A DNA stretch of 32,107 nucleotides from Micromonospora sp. KC213 (GTDB lineage: Bacteria > Actinomycetota > Actinomycetes > Mycobacteriales > Micromonosporaceae), in NCBI RefSeq assembly GCF_004348325.1, contig NZ_SMKF01000055.1:1-32107 (forward strand). The letters are read 5' to 3'. The notes below the pieces were generated by a model that saw only the letters and a program-made list of their open reading frames with translations, had not been told where the DNA came from and made no database searches. Position 1 is the stretch's first letter; the number at the start of each line of letters is the position of its first letter. The translations under genes were made by a program, and so were the position numbers. Shown here in pieces: positions 1 through 8,712 of the stretch.

Positions 1-37
1 ATCCTGACCCTCCGCCCGGCTACCCGAAGGAGCCCTC

Positions 38-577
38 ATGGCGCTGTTGACCGTCGCCGTCGTCCTGGTCGCCGCGCTCGGCCTGCTCAACCTGGTGCTG
101 CTGCTCGGCGTGGTCCGGCGGCTGCGCGAGCACACCGACCTGCTCAACGACCGCCAGTCCCAGCCTCCCGAGGTGATGCTGGAGGTGGGCTCCATCCCCG
201 GCGACTTCGTCTCCACCACCGTGCGGGGCGAGGTGCGCACCCGCGCCGACATCCCGCCGATGACGCTGGTGGCGTTCCTGACGCCGAGTTGTGAGCACTG
301 CGAGGAGCAGGTGCCGCTGCTGATCGACCGGGCGCGGACCATGCCGGGCGGGGCGGAGCACGTCTGGGTCGTGGTGGTCGGCAAGGGCCCGGACACCGAG
401 CCGTACGCGGCGCAGTTCGCCGGGCTGGCCACGGTCTTCGTCGAGCCGGGCAGCGGCCCGCTGCCGATCGCGTTCGGGGTCAAGGGCTTTCCGGCCTTCG
501 GTCTGCTCGACGAGCGGGGGATCGTCGCGTCCACCGCGTTTGGTATCGCCCGTCTGGACCTGCCGGTGATGCGGTGA
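38..577 (+). CDS. TlpA/MauD-like membrane-anchored thioredoxin-fold protein
   Basis: This is a 179-residue thiol-disulfide protein. Residues 4-26 form one hydrophobic N-terminal segment (signal anchor). A thioredoxin-like domain follows, with the redox pair C85-E-H-C88 after an LTPS lead-in and a probable cis-proline in KGFPAF (about 149-154). It would act outside the membrane, reducing or forming disulfides. The start is ATG with GGAG about 8 bases upstream. A TGA at 5-7 probably ends an upstream gene, so this is likely mid-operon. The stop overlaps the GTG of the ABC exporter by 4 bases, which implies translational coupling. Known context: MauD/TlpA proteins beside MauE/DoxX proteins and ABC exporters are common in actinobacterial peptide export loci. 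That this locus exports a peptide is inference, since no precursor peptide lies in the window. Confidence 0.8.
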   Translation: MALLTVAVVLVAALGLLNLVLLLGVVRRLREHTDLLNDRQSQPPEVMLEVGSIPGDFVSTTVRGEVRTRADIPPMTLVAFLTPSCEHCEEQVPLLIDRARTMPGGAEHVWVVVVGKGPDTEPYAAQFAGLATVFVEPGSGPLPIAFGVKGFPAFGLLDERGIVASTAFGIARLDLPVMR

Positions 578-2418
578 CCGGCCCCCGGCTGGCCCCCGGT
601 CGGGCCGTCCGGCACGCCGGGAAGGCCCTCGGGCTCACCTGGCGGGCCGCACCCGCGGGCACGGCCGGGGACCTGCTGCTGGCCGTCCTGGCCGGGCTGA
701 CGCCGGTGCTGGTCGCCGGGTTGACCAAGCTGGTGCTGGACAGGCTCACCGGTGAACGGGCGGGGGGCGCGTCGCTGGCCCTGCTCGGCGTCGGTCTGGC
801 GGTCACCGCCGCGGTAGGGGTGGTGCTGCCGCACCTGCGCGCGTACGTCGAGAAGGAACGGAACCGGGCGGTGACCCGGCTGGTGCGCCGCCGGCTGCAC
901 GACGCCGTGTTGCGGCTGGTCGGCCTGGTCCGCTTGGAGGACCCGGAGTTCCAGGACCGGTTGCAGGCCGCCCAGCAGACCGGACACCTGGGGCCGACCC
1001 AGCTCACCGGCAACGGCCTCGGCGCGGTGCAGAGCCTGTTCGCCCTCAGCGGCTTCCTCGGCGTCCTGCTGCTGCTCAGTCCGGTGATCGGGCTGTTGGT
1101 GCTGGCCGCGGCACTGCCCACGCTCTGGATGCAGCTGCGCCTCAACCAGGCTCGCGCGGCGATGGTGCTGCACCTGGAGCACTTCCAGCGGCGCGATCTG
1201 TTCTTCGCCCAGCTGCTGGTGGGCGTGCCCGCTGCCAAGGAAGTCCGGCTCTTCGGTCTGGGCCGGTTCTTCGGCGACCGGATGCTCGACGAACTGCATG
1301 GCATGCACCGGGTCGAGCAGCGGCTGGACCGTCGCGAGCTTCGGGCCCAGGGACTGCTCGGGATGCTCGGCGCCGCGGTGGCCGGCGCCGGTGTCATCTA
1401 CACCGTGACGGCGGCCGCCGCCGGCCGGTTGACCCCCGGCGACGTGGTGATCTACCTGGCCGCCGTGCCCGGCGTGCAGGGGGCGCTGGGTGGTCTGGTC
1501 AGCCAGCTCGGCGCGATCCACCGGGCGCTGCTGCTGTTCGACCACTACGACCAGGTCTGCCGGGCGGAGCCGGACCTGCCGGTGCCGGCCGACGCCCGGC
1601 CGGTGCCGCCGCTGCGCGACGGCATCGAGCTGCGTGACGTGTGGTTCCGGTACTCGCCCCGGCACCCCTGGGTGCTGCGCGGGGTCGACCTCTTCCTGCC
1701 GGCCGGTGGGACCACCGCGCTGGTCGGGCTGAACGGCGCGGGAAAGAGCACGCTGGTCAAGCTGCTGTGCCGGTTCTACGACCCGGAGCGCGGCACGATT
1801 CGGTGGGACGGCACCGACCTGCGCGAGTTCGACCCGGCGGCGCTGCGGGAGCGGCTCGGGGCGGTCTTCCAGGACTTCATGCCGTACGACCTCTCTGCTG
1901 CGGAGAACATCGCCGTCGGTGACCTCACCGCCCGCGACGACCCTGGGCGGCTGCGGGCCGCCGCACGGCAGGCCGGCGCCGACGAGGCCCTGACCGCGCT
2001 GCCCCGGGGCTACGACACCCTGCTCACCCGGATCTTCTTCGACGGTCCGGACCGGGACGACCCGCAGGCCGGGGTGGTGCTCTCCGGTGGTCAGTGGCAG
2101 CGGGTGGCCCTGGCCCGCGGCTTCCTGCGCGCCGATCGGGACCTGCTCATCCTCGACGAGCCCAGCTCCGGCCTGGACGCCGAGGCCGAACACGACCTGC
2201 ACGCCCGGCTGCGCGAGCTGCGCCGCGGACGTACCAGCCTGCTCATCTCGCACCGGCTCAACGCCGTCCGGGACGCGGACACCATCGTGGTGCTGGCCGA
2301 CGGTCGGATCGCCGAGCGCGGCCGGCACGACGAGCTGCTGGCCGCGGGCGGTGGATACGCCCGCCTCTTCACCCTCCAGGCCCGCGGCTACCGGGAGGAC
2401 GCTCCCGCGCCGACGTGA
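574..2418 (+). CDS. ABC exporter, fused permease and ATPase
   Basis: This 614-residue half-transporter has an N-terminal membrane domain (about residues 15-330, several hydrophobic segments) and a C-terminal nucleotide-binding domain. Visible motifs are Walker A GLNGAGKST (about 385-393), the Q-loop in AVFQDF, signature LSGGQ (about 503), Walker B LLILDEP (about 525) and H-loop ISHR (about 559). The length and one-chain layout match homodimeric exporters of peptides or lipids. There is no N-terminal C39 peptidase domain, so it would not process a leader peptide itself. The GTG start overlaps the stop of the thioredoxin-like gene (GTGA). The 3' end runs 31 bp into the end of the convergent regulator gene. 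Substrate unknown; redox partner and regulator suggest a secreted, disulfide-containing or modified product (inference). Confidence 0.9.
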   Translation: MTGPRLAPGRAVRHAGKALGLTWRAAPAGTAGDLLLAVLAGLTPVLVAGLTKLVLDRLTGERAGGASLALLGVGLAVTAAVGVVLPHLRAYVEKERNRAVTRLVRRRLHDAVLRLVGLVRLEDPEFQDRLQAAQQTGHLGPTQLTGNGLGAVQSLFALSGFLGVLLLLSPVIGLLVLAAALPTLWMQLRLNQARAAMVLHLEHFQRRDLFFAQLLVGVPAAKEVRLFGLGRFFGDRMLDELHGMHRVEQRLDRRELRAQGLLGMLGAAVAGAGVIYTVTAAAAGRLTPGDVVIYLAAVPGVQGALGGLVSQLGAIHRALLLFDHYDQVCRAEPDLPVPADARPVPPLRDGIELRDVWFRYSPRHPWVLRGVDLFLPAGGTTALVGLNGAGKSTLVKLLCRFYDPERGTIRWDGTDLREFDPAALRERLGAVFQDFMPYDLSAAENIAVGDLTARDDPGRLRAAARQAGADEALTALPRGYDTLLTRIFFDGPDRDDPQAGVVLSGGQWQRVALARGFLRADRDLLILDEPSSGLDAEAEHDLHARLRELRRGRTSLLISHRLNAVRDADTIVVLADGRIAERGRHDELLAAGGGYARLFTLQARGYREDAPAPT

Positions 2419-4217
2419 CCCGGTGGCTGCTCGAGGGCGGCCAGCTCGGCGGCGTAGAGCCGGACCAGCTCGCTCATGCGGTAGCGGCCGGGCCCGGCCG
2501 GCTCGACGAGCTGCGCCGCTACCAGCCGGTCGAGCGCCCGTACGGCTTCCTCGGGCGGCGCGCCGGTCAGCGAGGCGGCCAGCTCGGCGGTGACCGGCCC
2601 GGTCCGGGCCCCGCCCAGCCGGCGGAACAGCGGCGCTGCCCAGCCGAGCCGGCGGTAGCTCGCGGTCAGCCGGGGGCGCAGCCCGGTCTCCGCGAGCCGG
2701 TAGCGCTCGTCGCGCAGCAGCCGGGCCAGCCGCGCCATCGACCAGTGTGGGCCCTCGGCGAGCCGGCGGACCGCGGTACGCAGCGCCAGCGGCAGCCCTT
2801 CGCAGAGCGCGACGACCGCCGAGGCGGCCCCCGGCTCCTCGTCCACCCGGCGGTCCCCGGCGGCGGCTCGCAGCAGGGCCAGCCCATCGCCGGGCGGCAG
2901 CGGGTCCAACCGCAGCGGCCGGACGTCCCCATCGGGCACCGGGCAGCGGCTGGTGACCAGCAGCGCGCATCCGCCGCGTACCGGGAGCAGGCCGTCGACC
3001 TGCGCCGGGTCGGCGACGTTGTCGAGCACCAGCAGCACCCGGCGGCCGAACAACAGCGACCGGACCAGGGCTCGCGCCTCGGCCAGACCGGCCCGCTCCG
3101 CCTCGTTCACGGCGCCCCCCAACGAGCGCAGCACCCGGGCCGCCACCTCGACGGGGGAGAGCGGCGTGCCGGCCACCGACCCGCCCAGGTCGAGGTGGAG
3201 TTGGCCGTCGGGGAAGGCATCCAGCACCTCGGCCGCCGCCCGCAGCCCGAGGGCCGACTTGCCGGCGCCGGCCATGCCGTACACGGTCGCGGTCACGGGG
3301 CTGTCCCGGGCGGCGCGCAGCGCGGCGCGCAGCCGGACCAGCTCGGCGTGCCGGCCGACGAAGGGCGCGGTGGAGCAGGGAAGCTCGTGCGGCACCGGCG
3401 CGGCCCGCGATCCCGCGGGCCGGTCCCGGGCGCGGACGGTCGGGCGGCCCGTGGACGGCGGTGAACCAAGATCGCGACGCCGGACCGCGCGGTACAGGTC
3501 GGTCAGCTCCGGGCCCGGAGTGATCCCCAACTCGCCGGCGAGGGACCGACACGCGGCCCGGTACGTCTCCAGGGCGGCGGCCTGGTCGCCGGCCCGGCAC
3601 TGGGCGGTCATCAGCAGCGCCCAGGCCGGCTCGCGCAGCGGGTTCTCCGCCAGGTGCCCGCGCAGCAAGGCCAGCAGCGCCGAACTGCCGGGGTCGCCGA
3701 GGTCGAGCCGGCAGGCGGCGTACGCCTCCAGGGCGGCGCCCCGTTGCTCGCGCAGCCCGTCGAACGCCGAGGCGGTCGCCGGCCCGTACGGCGGTGGTAG
3801 GTCCGTCGCGGACCAGAGCGCCAGTGCCCGCTCCAGCAGCGGCGCCGCGACATCCGGCGCGCCACGGCTCCAGGCCGCCCGCCCCTCGGCGGCCAGCCGC
3901 TCGAACTCCGCCGCGTCCAGCTCACCCGGACCGACCCGGAGCCGGTAGCCGCCGTGTTGGGCGTGCAACCGGGTCGGCTCGTCGGGCGTGGCGAGTAGGC
4001 GGCGTAGCTGGCTGGCGTGGCTGCGCAGATTCGCCACCGCCGACGCCGGGGCCGGCCCGGCCCACAACTCCTCGCGCAGCCGCTCGACCGGCACCGCGCC
4101 GCCGGCGTGCAGCAGAAGGGTGACCAGCATGGCGGCGGGGCGGCCGGCGGGCAGGCGTAGCGGCCGACCGTCGCGGCAGACCCGGACCGGGCCGAGAATC
4201 TGGAACGTCAGCGCCAA
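2388..4217 (-). CDS. SARP-family regulator with NB-ARC domain (AfsR-like, lacking TPR)
   Basis: This is a transcriptional activator of the SARP/AfsR type, about 609 residues. In order it has an OmpR-like winged-helix DNA-binding domain (about 1-95, beginning LTFQILGPV), a bacterial transcriptional activation domain (about 96-245, with LGITPGPELTDLYRAV at its end), and an NB-ARC ATPase. The ATPase shows P-loop GMAGAGKSALG (about 312-322), Walker B-like VLLVLDN, LLVTSR and a GLPLAL motif (about 476). The chain ends after the winged-helix part, so the TPR array of AfsR is absent. I chose TTG at 4217 because GGAGG lies 5 bases upstream and the family's typical start follows; an upstream in-frame ATG at 4268 has no good ribosome site and adds non-conserved sequence. 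It may control the convergent exporter operon or a nearby biosynthetic cluster (inference). Confidence 0.85.
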   Translation of the reverse strand: MALTFQILGPVRVCRDGRPLRLPAGRPAAMLVTLLLHAGGAVPVERLREELWAGPAPASAVANLRSHASQLRRLLATPDEPTRLHAQHGGYRLRVGPGELDAAEFERLAAEGRAAWSRGAPDVAAPLLERALALWSATDLPPPYGPATASAFDGLREQRGAALEAYAACRLDLGDPGSSALLALLRGHLAENPLREPAWALLMTAQCRAGDQAAALETYRAACRSLAGELGITPGPELTDLYRAVRRRDLGSPPSTGRPTVRARDRPAGSRAAPVPHELPCSTAPFVGRHAELVRLRAALRAARDSPVTATVYGMAGAGKSALGLRAAAEVLDAFPDGQLHLDLGGSVAGTPLSPVEVAARVLRSLGGAVNEAERAGLAEARALVRSLLFGRRVLLVLDNVADPAQVDGLLPVRGGCALLVTSRCPVPDGDVRPLRLDPLPPGDGLALLRAAAGDRRVDEEPGAASAVVALCEGLPLALRTAVRRLAEGPHWSMARLARLLRDERYRLAETGLRPRLTASYRRLGWAAPLFRRLGGARTGPVTAELAASLTGAPPEEAVRALDRLVAAQLVEPAGPGRYRMSELVRLYAAELAALEQPPGHVGAGASSR

Positions 4218-4387
4218 TGCGACCTCCGTCGTGTGCCCCCGCGGGCCGGTCTCCCGACCCCACACCATCGCGCAGCCGATTATGCCAGTCGATGTGTTGC
4301 CGCGAGGGCCGGCGGCTGCCGCCACGTTGACCGGTCCGCCGCCACTCCGGCGACGCGGGGTGTGGCTGGCCTCACCTCGATCATCAC

Positions 4388-4405
4388 CATGCACCAGGCT
4401 GCATG
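4388..4405. promoter_or_regulatory. ARG-box-like operator upstream of argC
   Basis: CATGCA and TGCATG form a perfect 6-bp inverted repeat around CCAGGC, 18 bp in all, the length of a classic ArgR half-operator. It ends 59 bp before the argC ATG, within the 247-bp gap between the SARP gene and argC. A second, weaker TGCATA lies at 4442-4447, close to the ribosome site (GGAGG at 4455-4459). Actinobacterial ARG boxes are known to carry TGCAT-type arms. Binding by the ArgR encoded in this operon is inference. I could not assign a confident -35/-10 pair; TTGCAG (4410) with TAACCT (4432) is one possibility. Confidence 0.6.
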
Positions 4406-4464
4406 ACCTTGCAGGAGCCAATCGCTGCTGTTAACCTTCACTGCATAGTCATGCGGAGGTAGGT

Positions 4465-5466
4465 ATGAGTATCCGAGTTGCGGTCGCCGGGGCGAGCGGC
4501 TACGCCGGAGGCGAGCTGATCCGCCTGGTCGCCGGGCACCCGGGGTTCGACCTGGTGGCCACCACCGCGCACAGCCGGGCCGGGCACCGGCTCGACGTCG
4601 TACACCCGCAGCTCGCCGGGCTGGACATGGTCCTCGGCGAGACGGACGCGGCGGCGCTGACCGACGCGGACCTGGTCTTCCTCGCCCTGCCACACAGCCA
4701 GTCGGCGGCTCTGGCCGCTCAACTCCCGCCCGAGGTGCGGATCGTCGACCTGGGCGCCGACCACCGCCTCGCCGACCCCGCCGCCTGGGCCAACTACTAC
4801 GGCGGGTCGCACGCGGGGCAGTGGACCTACGGCCTGCCCGAGTTGCCCGGTCAGCGGGAGCTGATCGCCGGCTCCACCCGGGTGGCCAACACGGGCTGCT
4901 ACGCCGCCGCGATCACCCTCGCGCTGGCCCCGCTGGTCGCCGCCGGCGCGGTCCGTCCCGCCGACGTGGTGGTCGTGGCCGCCTCCGGCACCTCCGGGGC
5001 GGGCCGGGCCGCCAAGGAACACCTGCTCGGCAGCGAGGTGATGGGCGACCTGTCGCCCTACAAGGTCGGCGCCCACCAACACGTGCCGGAGATCAAGCAG
5101 GCCACCGGGGCCACCAGCCTCTCCTTCACCCCCGTCCTCGCGCCCATGCCCCGCGGCATCCTGGCCACCGTCACCGCCGTCCCCACCGGCGACACCGACC
5201 CGCGGGCCGTGCTGGCCGAGGCGTACGCCGACGCGCCGTTCGTGCACCTGCTGCCCGAGGGTGCCTGGCCGCACACCGCCGCCACCGTCGGCTCGAACTC
5301 CTGCCACCTCCAGGCCGGCATCGACGCCGACTCCGGTCGGGTGATCGTGGTCAGCGCCATCGACAACCTCGGCAAGGGCGCGGCCGGGCAGGCCGTGCAG
5401 AACGCCAACCTGATGCTCGGTCTCCCCGAGACCACCGGCCTGTCGACCTTCGGAGTCGCACCATGA
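4465..5466 (+). CDS. argC: N-acetyl-gamma-glutamyl-phosphate reductase
   Basis: This enzyme performs the third step of arginine synthesis, the NADPH-dependent reduction of N-acetylglutamyl phosphate to the semialdehyde. It has 333 residues, a typical length. The N-terminal Rossmann motif is GASGYAGGELIRL and the catalytic cysteine sits in NTGCYA (about residue 145). The substrate-binding region includes ASGTSGAGRAAKEHL and the conserved HQHVPEI. The ATG at 4465 is preceded by GGAGGTAGGT. It is the first gene of the arg operon and lies just downstream of the ARG-box-like palindrome, so arginine-dependent repression is expected. Its stop overlaps the argJ start (ATGA). Confidence 0.97.
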   Translation: MSIRVAVAGASGYAGGELIRLVAGHPGFDLVATTAHSRAGHRLDVVHPQLAGLDMVLGETDAAALTDADLVFLALPHSQSAALAAQLPPEVRIVDLGADHRLADPAAWANYYGGSHAGQWTYGLPELPGQRELIAGSTRVANTGCYAAAITLALAPLVAAGAVRPADVVVVAASGTSGAGRAAKEHLLGSEVMGDLSPYKVGAHQHVPEIKQATGATSLSFTPVLAPMPRGILATVTAVPTGDTDPRAVLAEAYADAPFVHLLPEGAWPHTAATVGSNSCHLQAGIDADSGRVIVVSAIDNLGKGAAGQAVQNANLMLGLPETTGLSTFGVAP

Positions 5467-6635
5467 CCGTCACCGTCCCCCGCGGCTTCCGGGCCGCCGG
5501 CGTCGCCGCCGGCCTGAAGACCGGCGGGGCCCCCGACGTGGCCCTCGTCGTCAACGACGGCCCCGACGCCGGGGCCGCCGGCGTCTTCACCGCCAACCGG
5601 GTCAAGGCCGCGCCGGTCCTCTGGTCCCAGCAGGTCGTCCGCGGTGGCGTGGTCCGCGCCGTGCTGCTCAACTCCGGCGGCGCCAACGCCTGCACCGGCC
5701 CCGCCGGTTTCCAGGACACCCACGCCACCGCCGAGCACACCGCAGCCGCGCTCACCTCGGTCAGCCCCCGGCTGAGGCTCGGCGCCGGTGAGGTCGCGGT
5801 CTGCTCGACCGGCCTGATCGGCGAGCGGCTGCCCATGGACAAGCTCCTGCCGGGCGTACGCGCCGCGATCCGCGCGCTCGCCCGTGACGGCGGGCCCGCA
5901 GCCGCCGAGGCGATCATGACCACGGACACCCGGCCGAAGACCACCGTCGCCACGGGCAGCGGCTGGACCGTCGGAGGCATGGCCAAGGGCGCGGGCATGC
6001 TCGCCCCCGCCATGGCCACCATGCTCTGCGTGCTCACCACCGACGCGGTGGCCGGGCCGCAGTCCCTCGACGCCGCGCTGCGCGCCGCCACCCGGGTCAC
6101 CTTCGACCGGATCGACTCCGACGGCTGCATGTCCACCAACGACACGGTGTTGCTGCTGTCCAGCGGCGCGTCGGGTATCGAGCCCACCGAGGCGGAACTC
6201 ACCGCCGCGGTCACCACCGCCTGCCACGATCTCGCCCAGCAGTTGCTCGCCGACGCCGAGGGCGCCACCAAGCAGATCGCCATCGAGGTGGTCGGCGCGG
6301 CCGGCGAGAACGACGCGGTGGAGGTGGGCCGGTCGGTGGCCCGGAACAACCTGGTCAAGACGGCACTGTTCGGCAACGACCCGAACTGGGGGCGGATCCT
6401 CGCCGCGGTCGGCACCACCACCGCCGCCTTCGAACCGGACGGCGTGGACGTCGCCGTGAACGGCATCTGGGTGTGCCGTTCCGGGGCCGCCGCCGAGGAC
6501 CGCTCCAAGGTGGACCTCACCGCCCGGGACGTCACCATCCGCATCGACCTGCACTCCGGCGACGCCGCGGCGACGATCTGGACCAACGACCTGTCACACG
6601 CGTACGTGCACGAGAACTCGGCCTACTCCACATGA
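5463..6635 (+). CDS. argJ: Bifunctional ornithine acetyltransferase / N-acetylglutamate synthase
   Basis: ArgJ transfers acetyl from N-acetylornithine to glutamate, closing the acetyl cycle, and may also make N-acetylglutamate from acetyl-CoA. It has 390 residues from ATG 5463, which overlaps the argC stop by 4 bases. An in-frame extension further upstream runs through argC and is not real. The self-cleavage region reads KGAGMLAPAMATML (about residues 177-190). The family is processed between Ala and Thr here, and the new N-terminal Thr is the nucleophile. Other conserved segments are NSGGANACTG near the N-terminus and FGNDPNWGRI toward the C-terminus. An ArgJ in the operon explains why no separate argE or argA is needed. 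Confidence 0.97.
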   Translation: MTVTVPRGFRAAGVAAGLKTGGAPDVALVVNDGPDAGAAGVFTANRVKAAPVLWSQQVVRGGVVRAVLLNSGGANACTGPAGFQDTHATAEHTAAALTSVSPRLRLGAGEVAVCSTGLIGERLPMDKLLPGVRAAIRALARDGGPAAAEAIMTTDTRPKTTVATGSGWTVGGMAKGAGMLAPAMATMLCVLTTDAVAGPQSLDAALRAATRVTFDRIDSDGCMSTNDTVLLLSSGASGIEPTEAELTAAVTTACHDLAQQLLADAEGATKQIAIEVVGAAGENDAVEVGRSVARNNLVKTALFGNDPNWGRILAAVGTTTAAFEPDGVDVAVNGIWVCRSGAAAEDRSKVDLTARDVTIRIDLHSGDAAATIWTNDLSHAYVHENSAYST

Positions 6636-7516
6636 GCGACAACGCGGACCTCACCCGGGCCCAGGCCAAGGCCGAGACGCTGATCGAGGCCCTACCCTGG
6701 CTGGCCCGCCTCTCCGGGGCCACCGTCGTGGTCAAGTACGGCGGCAACGCCATGGTCGACCCCGAACTGCAGCGCGCCTTCGCCGCCGACATGGTCTTCC
6801 TCCGGTACGCCGGGCTCAAGCCGGTCGTGGTGCACGGCGGCGGCCCACAGATCTCCGCCATGCTGGGCCGGCTCGGCATCGCCAGCGAGTTCAAGGGCGG
6901 TTTGCGGGTCACCACCCCCGAGGCGATGGACGTCGTCCGGATGGTGCTCGTCGGGCAGGTCGGCCGGGAACTCGTCGGGCTGATCAACGCGCACGGCCCG
7001 TTCGCGGTCGGCCTCTCCGGCGAGGACGCCGGCCTGTTCACCGCCGTGCGACGACCGGCGTACGTCGACGGCGAGCCGGTCGACGTCGGGCAGGTCGGCG
7101 ACGTGGAGTCGGTCGACGTCTCCGCGGTGGCCGACCTGATCGCCGCCGGCCGGATCCCGGTGATCTCCACCGTCGCGCCGGACACCGACGGGGTGCTGCA
7201 CAACCTCAACGCCGACACCGCCGCCGCGGCGCTCGCCGTGGCCCTCGACGCGCGCAAGCTGGTCGTCCTCACCGACGTCCCCGGCCTGTACGCCGACTGG
7301 CCCGACCGGAACAGCCTGGTCAGCGAGATCACCGCCGACGAGCTGGCGGCACTGCTGCCGTCCCTGCAGTCGGGGATGGTGCCGAAAATGGAGGCATGCC
7401 TGCGGGCGGTGCGCGGCGGCGTGCCCGCCGCACACGTCGTCGACGGCCGGGTCGCCCACTCCACGCTGCTGGAGGTCTTCACCTCGGAAGGGTTCGGAAC
7501 GATGGTGATCGCATGA
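6632..7516 (+). CDS. argB: Acetylglutamate kinase
   Basis: ArgB phosphorylates N-acetylglutamate, the second step of the pathway and often the arginine-inhibited one. From ATG 6632 (overlapping the argJ stop, ATGA) it has 294 residues, usual for the family. Signature segments are VVVKYGGNAM (phosphate-binding lysine), VVHGGGPQIS (substrate binding) and LNADTAAAALAVAL near the nucleotide site. An N-terminal extension (AQAKAETLIEALPWL) resembles the helix that arginine-sensitive hexameric kinases use for allosteric assembly, so feedback inhibition is likely (inference). It is translationally coupled to argJ and argD. Confidence 0.97.
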   Translation: MSDNADLTRAQAKAETLIEALPWLARLSGATVVVKYGGNAMVDPELQRAFAADMVFLRYAGLKPVVVHGGGPQISAMLGRLGIASEFKGGLRVTTPEAMDVVRMVLVGQVGRELVGLINAHGPFAVGLSGEDAGLFTAVRRPAYVDGEPVDVGQVGDVESVDVSAVADLIAAGRIPVISTVAPDTDGVLHNLNADTAAAALAVALDARKLVVLTDVPGLYADWPDRNSLVSEITADELAALLPSLQSGMVPKMEACLRAVRGGVPAAHVVDGRVAHSTLLEVFTSEGFGTMVIA

Positions 7517-8712
7517 GCAATCTGGTGCAGCGCTGGGGCCAGACCATGATGGACAACTACGGCGTCCCGCCGCTGGCGCTGGTCTCCGGCTCCGGCGCCG
7601 TCGTCGTCGACGAGGCCGGCCGGGAGTACGTCGACCTGCTCGGCGGCATCGCGGTCAACGCCCTCGGGCACGCCCACCCGGCTGTGGTGGCCGCCGTCTC
7701 CAGGCAGGTCGCCACCCTCGGGCACGTCTCCAACCTGTTCGTCGCCGAACCCCCGGTGGCCCTCGCCGAGCTGCTGCTGGCCCTGGCCGGCCGGCCCGGC
7801 CGGGTCTTCTTCGCCAACTCCGGGGCCGAGGCCAACGAGGCCGCGTTCAAGCTGTCCCGGCTCACCGGCCGTGGGCACGTGGTCGCCACCCAGGGCGGTT
7901 TCCACGGGCGGACGATGGGCGCCCTGGCGCTCACCGGCCAGCCGGCCAAGGCCGACCCGTTCCGGCCGCTACCCGGCGAGGTCACCCACGTGCCGTACGG
8001 GGATGCGGCCGCACTGGAGGCGGCGGTCACCGACGCCACCGCCATGGTGATCCTGGAGCCGATCCAGGGCGAGAACGGCGTGGTCGTGCCGCCGGCCGGC
8101 TACCTGGCCGAGGCCCGGCGGATCACCGCCCGACACGGCGCGCTGCTGGTCCTCGACGAGGTGCAGACCGGGATCGGCCGGACCGGGCACTGGTTCGCCC
8201 ACCAGGCCGAGGGCGTCGAGCCGGACGTGGTGACGCTGGCCAAGGGGCTCGGCGGAGGGCTACCGATCGCCGCCTGTCTCGCCTTCGGTCGGGCCGCCGA
8301 CCTGCTCGGTCCCGGCTCGCACGGCACCACCTTCGGCGGCAACCCGGTCAGCTGTGCCGCCGCCCTCGCGGTGATCTCGACCATCGCCAGCGAAGGGCTG
8401 CTCGACCACGTCAAGCGGACGGGGGAGCGGTTGCGTCGAGGCGTCGAGGCGCTCGCCCACCCGCTCGTCGCCGAGGTACGCGGCGCCGGCCTGCTGCTCG
8501 GCATCGTGTTCACCGCCCCGGTCTCCGGCCTGGTCACCGCCGCCCTGCGCGACGCGGGTTTCCTGGTCAACCCGGTGCAGCCGGGGGTGGTGCGGCTCGC
8601 GCCGCCGCTGATCCTCACCGCCGCCCAGGTCGACGCCTTCCTCACCGCCCTCCCCGCCGCCCTCGACGCGGCGGCTCCCGCCGCGCCCACCACGACGGAG
8701 GTCAGCGCATGA
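7513..8712 (+). CDS. argD: Acetylornithine aminotransferase
   Basis: This PLP-dependent class-III aminotransferase converts N-acetylglutamate semialdehyde to N-acetylornithine. It has 399 residues from ATG 7513, which overlaps the argB stop. Visible features are NSGAEANEAAFKLSR (cofactor phosphate site), LVLDEVQTGIGRTG (Asp contacting the pyridine nitrogen) and LAKGLGGGLPI with the Schiff-base lysine. The C-terminus ends in an Ala/Pro/Thr-rich tail (about the last 15 residues) that is not part of the fold. The stop overlaps the argF start (ATGA). Confidence 0.97.
   Translation: MSNLVQRWGQTMMDNYGVPPLALVSGSGAVVVDEAGREYVDLLGGIAVNALGHAHPAVVAAVSRQVATLGHVSNLFVAEPPVALAELLLALAGRPGRVFFANSGAEANEAAFKLSRLTGRGHVVATQGGFHGRTMGALALTGQPAKADPFRPLPGEVTHVPYGDAAALEAAVTDATAMVILEPIQGENGVVVPPAGYLAEARRITARHGALLVLDEVQTGIGRTGHWFAHQAEGVEPDVVTLAKGLGGGLPIAACLAFGRAADLLGPGSHGTTFGGNPVSCAAALAVISTIASEGLLDHVKRTGERLRRGVEALAHPLVAEVRGAGLLLGIVFTAPVSGLVTAALRDAGFLVNPVQPGVVRLAPPLILTAAQVDAFLTALPAALDAAAPAAPTTTEVSA

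Noticed and set aside
2094..3464. Plus-strand open frame covering the ABC gene end and the SARP gene
   Set aside because: It is in a different frame from the ABC ATPase and antisense to the SARP regulator; the translation is Arg/Pro/Gly noise.
5058..6554. Minus-strand open frames opposite argC/argJ
   Set aside because: They are Gly/Asp/Val-rich shadows of confidently identified genes, with no ribosome site.
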